Below, piece after piece: positions 1 through 8,507 of a stretch of 11,835 nucleotides of DNA. A program made the translations under genes and the position numbers. Below the pieces are notes generated by a model, which saw nothing but the letters and a program-made list of their open reading frames with translations, searched no databases and was not told where the DNA came from. Source of the stretch: Phoronis ovalis (Eukaryota; Phoronida; Phoronidae); the NCBI GenBank assembly GCA_028565635.1, contig JAOXYB010049891.1, positions 1 through 11,835 on the forward strand. Direction: 5' to 3'. Numbering within the stretch: the first letter of the stretch is position 1; each line of letters opens with the position of its first letter.

Positions 1-1480
1 ATGGCAAATTAGAGTTCCAGAATGCACCAGATTGCAGGAAATAGCACCAAATATTGCCCCCGGAACCCCCTAGGTTCACAACTGGATAGGGCAAAAATAT
101 CACTAACCCCCCCCCTACATTTGACCAGGGGGGGTGAGGGGTAAATTCTATATTAAACACTCTACGTTTGTGGTCATTGTGATAACTTTTGAGATGATCC
201 CTTATTATTGCAAAAAAATGTCAGGCAAATATACAAGCAAGTTGACAAGGAACTTAAATTTATTAATATTTAATTTGAAATTACAAGTGTAAAAAAATAT
301 TTATTAATTCAAAAGTTAATAATTTTTACAGGTATTTCTGAAAATTAAAAAAAATCTCCTCCCTAAGGAATTTGGCACAACTTGGAGATTAGCACCTGTG
401 TGAAATATTTATGTACTAGATGACAATCTGAGGTGATAGTTACCAGGATGACTGATGAAAAATGAATAAATAATTGACAAGTACAGATAACACTTATACT
501 TGTATATACTTTATGTCTTTGATAACTTATGATGTTCTTATTAACATTTATATTAGTTTTTAAAAAATCTAAATCACTGCTTCACCTAGAATATTTGTAC
601 TTTTAAAAAACTTATTTGTTGACAACATTTGCAGCCATGTAAAATATCTAGGTGCAGGTAAAACAATGTTTCCATTGTATTTACACTGAATATTCGTTTC
701 AGCTAATCTTGCAATACATTCCGCGAAAAAGAACAAAAAATTGACTATGGGATGATGCTGAACATGCATTTACACTTTTCATATTTTGATGATATTTTCT
801 ACTTTTCTACTTAATGTATATATATTTGGCTTAAGGTCATAATTGATGTAACTGCAGTGGTTGCACAAGGGCTGGCCGTGCTGGAAATAGTGCAAAACCT
901 TAAATTTATGACTTTTTCTTTTTCCTCCTTGGTGCTGGCTTTTTTTGGTTGTTTTTGTTTGAAAGGGAAATCTGCATTGTGCAAGAGATTGAAACTAATA
1001 ATATGATTTTAAAGTAAAATAACCCAAAATTTGATAGGATTATTTGAGCTAGGGCAAAGCTATGAATTTTGTCAGTTGTGAGTTGGTATTTTTCTGGGGT
1101 AGCCTACATAGTGGAATAGCAAAACATTTTGGTGGTCATGCCTGCACAAAAAATTAACTGGCAGTAAGATACATAATAATCTTCAGTTTTTAACAGGTAA
1201 TTTTGTTTGCACAATGTTTGGGAAATTTTTATAGTGATTTAAGTTACATGAAATTACTATAGAAGTGGATGGGAAAATTAATTGTGTGCTTATACCATTT
1301 GTATGTGAAGTATATGATTTTTGTTAAGACAACATGACATGTACTTTCTATTCTAATAGACTAACAGAATTTCAACAAAAAGTAGCACAGAGCCCATGAT
1401 AATGAACAACAGGGAATCTCTTTTTTTATCTCTTTTATACATTCGGAAAAATAGTCACAAGAATCAACACTTAACTACAG
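1..1480. other. Non-coding AT-rich stretch
   Basis: No supported gene. It holds the C9/G7 inverted pair and a short GC-richer piece at 835-960 whose frame stays open (VTAVVAQGLAVLEIVQNLK) but lacks a good donor. The rest is AT-rich with many stops in all frames; likely intergenic or intronic. Confidence 0.6.
107..141. repeat. C9 / G7 inverted pair
   Basis: C9 at 107-115 faces G7 at 128-134 across a 12-nt spacer, followed by TGAGGGG. The pair can form a 7-bp all-GC hairpin in otherwise AT-rich DNA. A rho-independent terminator is not relevant in a eukaryotic context. The meaning is unknown. Confidence 0.7.
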
Positions 1481-1539
1481 GACATTCTTGCCAGATCTAC
1501 TGTAAATGGTCCTAGCTTCCGGACCAGAATGTTTGCTAG
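1481..1539 (+). CDS. Candidate internal exon 1 of an unrecognised plus-strand gene
   Basis: A 59-nt block of higher GC than its surroundings, bounded by acceptor TTAACTACAG and donor AG|GTAAAT. Only one frame is open, reading DILARSTVNGPSFRTRMFA in phase 0 and leaving two bases. I recognise no domain. The phase fits the next candidate (1817-1868), though that acceptor was chosen partly for phase. Short open stretches between AG and GT arise often by chance, so this is a hypothesis only. Confidence 0.22.
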
Positions 1540-1816
1540 GTAAATTATAATAATAATTCTATCATCTTACAAATGTTATATTTAATAATGAACTGAATGC
1601 CAAGGTTTATTAATTTTGAGCTAAAAATTGACACAGAGAAGTTACAACTAAGTACAAAGTTTAGATTTTTATTTTTTTAATACTTATTTGAAAATTAAAA
1701 TGTAATTTCTCTAATATCTAACTAGTTTGTAAAAAAATAGTAAGTATCCTCTTCAGTACTCATTGACAGTAGAAACTGTACAATAGTTGGAAGTATCACA
1801 ATCCACTTTCTGATAG

Positions 1817-1868
1817 TATATGCATATCCGGATCAGTGATTTCACACACAAATTATCACAATTCACAG
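1817..1868 (+). CDS. Candidate internal exon 2 of the same plus-strand gene
   Basis: A 52-nt segment between CTGATAG and CACAG|GTAATT. With the two carried bases it reads S then ICISGSVISHTNYHNSQ and ends in phase 0, which suits 2751-2847. The acceptor has a weak pyrimidine tract. Other AG sites upstream give frames that hit a TGA. Weak evidence. Confidence 0.15.
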
Positions 1869-2750
1869 GTAATTAAGGAAAACAAAAAGGAGTAATATGA
1901 TGAATACAGACATATTTAGAAATTGCACAAGCGTACAGTAACATGTGAGATTTGCCAGTCAAACATAAGTTGGTTCAAGCTAGGATATACCTAGGTTCAA
2001 GCTATAGGAAAATGGGTTGCATTGTCTGCATGCTTCTGACAGCAAATTACATAGATCTAATACATAATTTCACAAAAGAATATTATTTAATTTTAAGTAT
2101 ATAATTTCCCCTCTTAAAGAACATTTACTATAGGCATATGGTTCCTATAAATTGCATGTATTGTGAGGCTGTTGGCAGCATGTCACATACTATAATATTT
2201 TAATCCTCATAAAGCAAAGATATTAATTTGTAAACTTCTTCTGACACAACATTAAGGCAACCTGGCATGTAATTTGTAAAATTATAAATAATAAATTAGA
2301 ATATTGCACAACATTCTATGATCTCCCTGAAAGAGTATTGACTAAGTTTCTAACATCCAATTCAATAGCTTGTGTTTTCCTAATTCATTTTGAGAGAAGC
2401 AGAATACTACCTGTGAAGCTGACTAGTGGCACATTGTATAAAAACAGGAAACCTGAAGGTAAAGTGAAATAATACAATAGCAAAGAAAACTTGGAAAAAA
2501 TTAGAATTACTATGCCCAACATGTACAACTGAGGTTTCAGTTTAATGTTAAAGAAGTTTCTTAATTTTCTATATACTTTTTAGATTTCAAACAAATCTCT
2601 TTTAACTTGTAGTTTCTTTTATCAATGTACAATGGCAGTTTTACTTGATTGTTACCACCAAGCACACACATTTTACAAAACAAGTTTCATTATGCAGATT
2701 TTAGGTAATAAAAAATTGTTAATTTTAAATGATGATTAATTTATTTACAG

Positions 2751-2847
2751 AAAAATGTGAATCCCCAAATAATATATAATTTCATAACAAGACGACTTAC
2801 TGTCCCAAATGATGCCTCTGAATACATAGCATTCATGTCAAATACAG
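2751..2847 (+). CDS. Candidate internal exon 3 of the same plus-strand gene
   Basis: The best of the plus-strand candidates. It is 97 nt between a good acceptor (TTTATTTACAG) and a near-consensus donor (ACAG|GTAAAT), with one open frame of 32 codons reading KNVNPQIIYNFITRRLTV and on to ASEYIAFMSNT. Composition is less AT-biased in its second half. It ends in phase 1. The residue mix looks protein-like, but I cannot assign a family. Confidence 0.3.
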
Positions 2848-3106
2848 GTAAATATACCCGACAATACAGTAGAGTTCTACATTTATAATCGGAATGTAAT
2901 TTGAATCACTTTAATTTTGATATCTAATGACAGTTTGCACAAAAATCTTTAATCTATAGATGTGTCAGCTAGTACAAACTTCTGTACTAATATAACACTA
3001 TAGTTACTATCAGATAAATATTTGTTTGTGTTCGATCATTTAAAAAATGAATGGTCTAATTTTTGTTAGCTTATTCATATGGTATGTGCTGGTTCATCTG
3101 GCTCAG

Positions 3107-3162
3107 AAGATGGTTTAAATAATGCAATAGCAGGAACATGGCAATATATACTGAAAATGTGA
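3107..3162 (+). CDS. Candidate terminal exon 4 of the same plus-strand gene
   Basis: Follows acceptor TCATCTGGCTCAG. With the carried G it reads E-DGLNNAIAGTWQYILKM then TGA, so the four candidates together sum to 264 nt (87 codons plus stop). No AATAAA is seen close downstream, and no upstream exon with a start was found. Low confidence. Confidence 0.15.
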
Positions 3163-5061
3163 TTTCACACTCTTAAAACCAATCTTATAATAATTTTATC
3201 AACTGAACTGATAATCTGATGGTTGAATAGGTGTATTAAGAAAACAAGATAAGAAAATCAAACATGGTTCTTTAGGTCTATCAAATTTATCTATCTTGGA
3301 AGATCTTGGTTAACAAGTAGCAGTTTATAATTAGACAGGACTCAAACATGTATTACAGAATTCTCATTGAGCTGTCAGAATTAAAAAAGAAGCAGGCCAG
3401 AAAGATTTGCGTACATTGGTACGGAAGTTACATGTGCATCTCAATCCATAGTTCCTTTACAAAAAATAGATCAGGGTCAAACACAGTTAGTCCTGTTTTC
3501 GACATGAATAAGCAACTTTCTTGGGTACTTAGAATACATTACAACAACAACAATATGGATTAGGCAACACAGGTATTTGGTAGAGTTTTGCAATAACAAT
3601 TGTCAAATTTTCTGTACTTTTTAAGGTATTCAAAAACAAAGTTATTCACTTTGTAGAAGGATAATTCTTACCTTAAAAAAATAATTAAAATTGTACATAA
3701 TCCAGGTTCATTGAAAAAATATAAATGGCCAAGAAAAATATCATACAAAAATATTTATTGACAAGACTATTATGAACTATTTAAGAAACGGTAAATCCTT
3801 CACTTCAGAATCATTTTAAATTTATTAAATTGAGATCATATCACACTATTGTCATATGAAAACTACAAGAGCACTTGAGATCATACAGAGTAATGACACA
3901 CCTCATCATGATAGAAACCTTAAAAATGTATACTTGAGTTAAAATAGAGAGCACATCATATAAGCATGTTCATAAAGATAATATAGTACTCATATGAGAA
4001 CAAAAAAATGAGTAAAATATTTAACCAGAATACTTCAAGCAATGAGGATGGATATGTTTTCAAAAGATACATAAAATACAAAAAAGTAATATATAGGGAA
4101 AAATAGAAATTACCACAACCTATAATACAGCCCTCTCTCGATTATTTCATATCATTATCAAAATATATTGGGTTTTTAAGTGCTTTGAACCACATTTTAA
4201 ACCAAAATATTTTTATGACATTTTTTAGAGACCTAATTTCACTTTTAACAAAAGTTACATTTTTTACTGCATACTAAGAACTGCTTAATATTCATGGATT
4301 GATTATTAGATGAAATAAAAACAAAAATGGGCTAGCTGTTTAACACAATACTTAAAAGTATAAATTCAAGTGATACATTCTATATTTATGAACTTTTAGA
4401 AGCGCTTCTAAAATAGTTTGGCTTTAAGTACAAAAAACCTTACCTGTTAAATATTTATCTTGTCAAACATCAAATAGTATAAAGCTTGAGATCAAGATAC
4501 TCCTTTTAAATATACAGCAAACTATTTAATTAACTGGCAGCTACTAACAGAGTCACTGGTCTTTAGAATTGGTAAATTTCAGCTGCCTGATGTGGATTAA
4601 ATTGCTTGCTTTTACTGGCTTTTCATAGTATTGTATAATAGGAAACAATACTGAATTTATAAATGATCCAATACTTTATGAATAGTATAAAGATTTCTGA
4701 TCTAGCATTCAGTGTGATAAATGCAGTATATACAGTTTAAAGACTTTAATAGCCATGGTAGGCTTAATGACATAATTAGGACCAAACCATATGAATAGTT
4801 GTATGAAAATATACCACTTTGCTTATCATTTTGCTTCAAACAAAATACATTTATAGTAAAATTTATGGACAAATTCACTATTACTGATCAGTCAGATATT
4901 TTTTTGCACTACTGAGAGTGAGATACAACTTGATTTTATTTTATGACCAGAAAAAAAAGCAGAATTAATGTAATGAGCTTTTTATAAAATTGTTTTATTA
5001 TTGCACCTGGGCCAGAGGATTTAACAAATTTTTGCCCCGTGATTTTTGCACAAAAACATGA
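3163..5061. other. Non-coding AT-rich stretch
   Basis: Nothing recognisable. The 71-codon plus-strand frame at 3348-3563 has Asn/Ser/Lys-rich, AT-driven composition and ends in an AAC run, so it looks like chance. A short microsatellite (AACAACAACAACAAT) lies near 3541. Likely intron or intergenic DNA. Confidence 0.6.
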
Positions 5062-5135
5062 CAAAAAATGGCCATTTTGTATTTTTGGAATTAAGGACGT
5101 TTCATACTTTTTGTCCAACTCTTTCTGAGCCGAGG
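5062..5135 (-). repeat. Degenerate dispersed repeat module
   Basis: On the minus strand this reads GCTCAGAAAGAGTTGGAC, then about 25 nt later CCTTAATTCCAAAA and ACAAAATGGCC. The order and motifs match the first module of the 9518-9820 repeat (CTCAGAAAGTATTGGTC ... TTTAATCCAAAATGGCGGCC). A related, decayed copy in opposite orientation is the simplest reading. Confidence 0.4.
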
Positions 5136-5319
5136 TAAATTCCACAACCCTCCACAATCAGTGTTTCAAAGATTGAAATGGATTCCATCTTAGTAACAAT
5201 AGTCCCAGTAACTGGTCTTATGGACTTGGAGACCGGGGGGGGGATGTCATCCCAACGTATCATTCATGAGAGAAGGGGAGTAAACCAAATTACAATACAA
5301 CATGACAACAAAGTCTTAC

Positions 5320-5375
5320 CAGAATTCAGAACCTGCAGACGATTTCTCCATAAATCATTAAATGGCAGATCTCTG
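5320..5375 (-). CDS. Candidate small minus-strand exon, unrecognised
   Basis: On the minus strand, acceptor GATTTTGTCAG precedes a 56-nt segment ending at donor CTG|GTAAGA. One frame is open (RDLPFNDLWRNRLQVLNS), needing two carried bases and ending in phase 1. No partner exon was found nearby. The overlapping plus-strand 78-codon ORF (5178-5414) runs through a G9 tract and lacks recognisable features, so neither is secure. Confidence 0.15.
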
Positions 5376-5650
5376 CTGACAAAATCTTATCACATTATTT
5401 TATACTATGTCTAATTGGAATACTTCGATTGTACGTATATTTTAAAGTTATACAAACATTTTCTACTCAATAACTAAATAACTGGAGGCTTTTGATGGTA
5501 TTTAGTAAGGAAAACAAACATACACACAAAAGACTCGTGTACTTGTTGTTCAAATAAAGCCGCCATTGCAGTAATACCCGTATGCGAGTTGGGAAAAGCC
5601 GACAGAGGTCCCTCTACTGTTATAAAGATCTGAGATTCAAACCGATGTCC

Positions 5651-5673
5651 GGAGGTTCCGGGGTCAATTCCCG
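5651..5673 (+). repeat. Box-B-like / degenerate SINE-like segment
   Basis: The segment contains CCGGGGTCAATTCCCG, close to an RNA polymerase III box B (consensus GGTTCRANNCC) with one base missing, and it can form a short T-arm-like hairpin. It sits in a GC-richer stretch (5575-5700). No clear box A or tRNA cloverleaf is seen, so a decayed tRNA-derived SINE is only one reading. Confidence 0.25.
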
Positions 5674-5808
5674 AGAATAAAGTGAAAGCTAGCCGGGGAT
5701 GCAGTCATGATAATTTTTTGGGAGTATTTACTTAATATTATGTATAATGTTTAAGATAGATAATCTTTAAGAGGATCACATTTTTATATCTTGACTTTGT
5801 CAGCAACC

Positions 5809-5892
5809 ATGGGGGAGCAAGGTCCTAATTGCTTCAAAGTGCCATCTGGTGATTGTAAACCAAAGAACACTGGTTTGAATGCCAAACACTGA
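5809..5892 (+). CDS. Small ORF of 27 codons in strong Kozak context
   Basis: ATG lies in CAACCATGG, a strong Kozak match, directly after an acceptor-like TTTGTCAG (5796-5803). The ORF reads MGEQGPNCFKVPSGDC then KPKNTGLNAKH and a TGA stop, and its GC content is above the AT-rich background. It has two Cys seven residues apart and no signal peptide. It could be a small protein, a first coding exon, a gene fragment or chance. Function unknown. Confidence 0.2.
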   Translation: MGEQGPNCFKVPSGDCKPKNTGLNAKH

Positions 5893-6440
5893 AGTGTATA
5901 ACTTCTGATTCTACGTAAAATTAGATTGTGTAGTGTCGCACAGTAACACCAAGTATATTCCTTCCAATTATATGGTTACACATCGGTAAAATAGTTCCTT
6001 CGGCATAGCGAAATCTAAAAAAAAATCCCTGCGTTTAAACGTTTCTCGTGGTTTCCAAATAGGACAATGTGAGCAAATTGGTTGTTCTCGCTAATGATTT
6101 TTTTGCGATTAGGAACCAGGATGGATCTAGGATTCTACATTACAATTTTTTTTATATTTTGGTTAAGATGGCTTGGTTGATGCCCCGATTGATATGACAG
6201 TGGTGAGTGCAAAAATGGGTGGTGGTGATGGATGATGGTAATATATGATGGTATAGTTTTAAATTAGAATTCGTGAAAAATCCGTATAACATTTTTTCAC
6301 GCATAATGAATATTAAATTCTTATTGGCATCAAACCTGTAAAACAAGAACAAGCACAGACCCATTAACGCTAAAACTTTCATTTTTTATACATCCATATG
6401 TTTTCTATATTTGTTACATGTTTTTTTTTTATATCTCTTC
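5893..6440. other. No supported gene; low-complexity tract and signal-like frame
   Basis: Contains a GATG-rich tract (6180-6250) and a minus-strand frame (6382-6152) starting MKVLALMGLCLFLFYRFDAN, which looks like a signal peptide but continues into translated microsatellite. I do not call it a gene. Confidence 0.5.
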
Positions 6441-6454
6441 GCCCCCCCCCCCCC
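6421..6454. repeat. T10 and C13 homopolymer runs
   Basis: Ten T (6421-6430), then eleven bases on, thirteen C (6442-6454). The C run could form G-quadruplex or triplex-type structures on the minus strand and is prone to length error in sequencing. It lies about 220 nt beyond the copy A poly(A) signal. Confidence 0.8.
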
Positions 6455-6674
6455 ACACCCTTTTCTCGCACACTGATTTTACAGCTGAAAATGTCTAAAC
6501 TGTTAAAAATAGATAATCAAAAAAAGATCAAGTTGTTTCAGGTATATTGTGTGTGTCCAGAGCCTACATTAATGACATAGATTGACTGTCGCTTCTACGA
6601 TGTCAATACAAATTTTGTTCTCCTAGATTGAAGAACTTGAACTTTTACTTATCATTCCTTCAGAAGCTCCTCGA

Positions 6675-6680
6675 TTTATT
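6675..6680 (-). promoter_or_regulatory. Possible polyadenylation signal of copy A
   Basis: AATAAA on the minus strand, starting 29 nt beyond the copy A stop codon. Position and sequence fit a metazoan poly(A) signal with a short 3' UTR. In AT-rich DNA the hexamer is common, so support is modest. Confidence 0.4.
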
Positions 6681-6708
6681 CTCACACTCGTGATAGGATC
6701 AGGAGGAG

Positions 6709-7265
6709 CTACGAAGCGTCCCTTTTTTCTCTATTCAAAAGTTTAGAATCTTCTTGCGAAACACCCCAATCCTTTCGTTTTCTTTTTGTATTCCAAGGTG
6801 TCCACGATGCTTCTCTTTTGGCTTCTGCTTTCCATGCAGTCCAAGTATCATCATATACGGATCCGTCAACCCAACCGGTCCAAGGTGCGTCCCTTTTCTC
6901 TACTACATTATTCCACAATGCCCACGCCGAACTTCGCCTTGATCTGCTCCTCCATATAACCTGTTGGTTATCAATGGTACCAAACGCATTACTACTGTCT
7001 TGTAATCCACCTAAAAGTCAGGAATAAAATTGCTGGTAGTGTAAAATTAATAATTGCCATGTCTCGTTTAGTATGATCTGGGGACATGATTATGAATTGA
7101 AAATAAATACCCTAACGTATAAACAGAGATAAATTGTTATAAAAACGTACTGGTAATCTATGAGTGTGTCACTTTTCGTCGTGGACTTTTGGACTTACCT
7201 TGGGACATCGAAAATATGTTATTTAGTATGATTATACAGCCTAGCCACATCGCCTTAGTACCCAT
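6709..7265 (-). CDS. Copy A: secreted Trp-rich, dibasic-processed peptide precursor (two exons)
   Basis: The coding exons are 7265..7199 (22 codons plus 1 nt) and 7010..6709. The 188-nt intron has donor AG|GTAAGT and acceptor TTTTAG|G in phase 1. The product is 122 aa. Residues 1-22 (MGTKAMWLGCIIILNNIFSM plus SQ) form a signal peptide, and 23-48 an acidic/polar spacer ending in RSRSRR, a furin-like site. KR sites at 61-62, 87-88, 98-101 (KRKR) and 118-119 release segments 49-60 (SSAWALWNNVVE), 63-86, 89-97 (EASWTPWNT) and 103-117 (DWGVSQEDSKLLNRE), leaving a DAS tail. Four W-x-x-W motifs are seen: WALW 52, WTGW 66, WTAW 79 and WTPW 92. No Gly precedes a cleavage site, so C-terminal amidation is not predicted. 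The only Cys lies in the signal peptide, which argues against a disulfide-rich toxin. The start has G at -3 and +4 and is matched in the paralogue. The likely role is a secreted neuropeptide, hormone or other bioactive peptide precursor. The architecture is seen; the function is inferred. I do not recognise the family. Confidence 0.83.
7011..7198 (-). other. Phase-1 intron of copy A
   Basis: Begins GTAAGTCCAA and ends CTGACTTTTAG on the minus strand, with a pyrimidine-rich 3' end. It splits the signal-peptide exon from the mature-peptide exon, right after the Gln codon that ends the signal peptide. The first 30 nt resemble the start of the copy B intron (shared GTAAG-CC...CGAAA elements), which supports descent from one ancestral intron. 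Confidence 0.78.
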
Positions 7266-7336
7266 TTCTGTAGTTTGTACTACTGAATAAAAGTTAAATA
7301 ATATAATGGATTGTCTAAATTATTCTCAGTTTATAT

Positions 7337-7357
7337 TTCAAATAAAGTACCGTAAAA
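7337..7357 (-). promoter_or_regulatory. Conserved upstream block of copy A
   Basis: This 21-bp block matches the block upstream of copy B at 20 of 21 positions (minus-strand core TTTTACGGTACTTT). It lies 72 nt from the start codon, whereas the surrounding bases have diverged. A TATAAA is present on the minus strand at 7335-7330 but is not kept in copy B. A second shared block, aatggattg, is at 7305-7313, inside the probable 5' leader. Likely a core promoter or transcription-factor site; inferred from conservation only. Confidence 0.45.
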
Positions 7358-8286
7358 TGCAGTACACATGTGCTGTATAAATCATATAATAAATAATGGC
7401 TCTGGTAATAAAACATAAACCGATATTCCGCGGCAATTGCTATTCTATAATCGAATGGGCTATTTTTTTAGCACCTTTCCAACCGGGGGACATTTTTTAT
7501 ATATGTATAGGTGTTGCCGAATCCACTTCTTGCAAAGGTAGCAATCCAAACTTTAAAAATATTTAGCTAGCAATCCATTTTTAAACCAGTTGTTGGATGT
7601 AACTTTTTGCAGCAGCTAAACCAAATTTTAATTTTTTGAACATAGCAATTCAAAAGTAACACTAAAAGTGTACAATTCAAATTCTGTATTTGCCAGACTG
7701 GCCTCATACCTCATTCAAAAATAGTTTGCTCCACAGATTTTCTGGGCCTTCCTGGAAGAGACTGGAATGCATCCAATAATTATTGCAATGCATTATTTAC
7801 TGCAACACGTTATCTTAGTGCGCGTGGCAATATTCTTTCCCCCATTACTTTTAATCTGCCTTCCCGTGAACACATGTAAATGACAGATAAATGTTTTCTA
7901 TCATATTATTTCTCTAATAAATTTCATGAAATATAATGGAAACTATTATTTTTGTTGTAACAAATGTTATTATAATTTATTCAACAAGAATAAAACACTG
8001 TTGAAAACAACTTCTATTAATTTTATTCTTTTAGTTAAATTGACATATGTTGTTTCTATTGATTTTCTTGTCATTAATTAAATTATCGCACATGGAGTGG
8101 TTTAACTAAGAACATATTAGATAATGCTCTTGGCACAATAAATTATAAAACTGAAATTCCACAAACAGCATAAAACAGTACAATAAGCTATATTTACTGA
8201 TATCGTATGACAAAACAAAGATTCACCTTCAGATATTTTAACATTACAGTACCCTTAAAAATGATTTTAAAAAATACCAACATATT
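7358..8286. other. Non-coding stretch upstream of copy A
   Basis: Starts with a CACATGTG palindrome (7365-7372, an E-box-type word) about 100 nt upstream of the copy A start, which might be regulatory. Beyond it I see only AT-rich sequence. A 52-codon open frame near 7729-7880 lacks an N-terminal start and splice support. Confidence 0.5.
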
Positions 8287-8507
8287 GTTGGAGTATGGTT
8301 AGATATTCGTCGGAAAGATTCGAGATTCAAAATATAAAGTTGGCGTACGGTTAGATATTCAAAAGATTCAAAATATAAAGTTGGCGTATAGTTAGATATT
8401 CGAAAGGTACGAGAGATTAATTCACATAAAGTTGGCTACTGGTTAGATATTTGAGTAGTTCAAATATAAAGTTGGCTACTTGTTAGAGCTTCAAAGATTC
8501 CCATAAA
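8287..8507. repeat. Five-unit imperfect tandem repeat
   Basis: Units are 8287-8338, 8339-8379, 8380-8430, 8431-8470 and 8471-8507 (52, 41, 51, 40 and 37 nt). Each starts GTTGG and carries a TTAGATATTC-like core, though the fifth has TTAGAGCTTC. Each ends in ATAAA. Unit length varies mostly in a GATTC/AGATTC-rich middle. Units 2-3 (GTTGGCGTA) and 4-5 (GTTGGCTACT) form two subtypes, suggesting stepwise duplication. A minisatellite; no coding capacity. Confidence 0.85.

Noticed and set aside
2245-2469. Plus-strand open frame of 75 codons ending near a GAAG|GTAAAG donor (part reads ILPVKLTSGTLYKNRKPEG)
   Set aside because: It has no start and only a weak acceptor, and its phase does not join the 2751-2847 candidate. 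Frames of this length are expected by chance in a window this size.
5178-5414. Plus-strand 78-codon ORF
   Set aside because: It runs through a G9 tract and has no recognisable motif. A splice-bounded frame on the other strand overlaps it, and neither is strong.
5651-5673. tRNA gene suggested by a T-arm-like segment
   Set aside because: No acceptor stem, anticodon arm or box A could be placed around it. At most it is a decayed SINE piece.
6152-6382. Minus-strand frame starting MKVLALMGLCLFLFYRFDAN, resembling a signal peptide
   Set aside because: The following sequence is AT-driven and then translated GATG microsatellite, with no cleavage sites, good donor or paralogue.
6754-7027. Two plus-strand frames of 62 and 69 codons over copy A
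   Set aside because: They are antisense shadows of the copy A mature-peptide exon. The minus strand has the signal peptide, matched introns and a paralogue.
6709-7265. Toxin gene interpretation of copy A
   Set aside because: There are no cysteines in the mature region and no known toxin framework. Repeated short KR-bounded Trp segments fit a neuropeptide-like precursor better.
7729-7880. Plus-strand open frame reading FAPQIFWAFLEETGMHPI... with a hydrophobic end
   Set aside because: It lacks a proper start, donor or partner exon, and the length is within chance.
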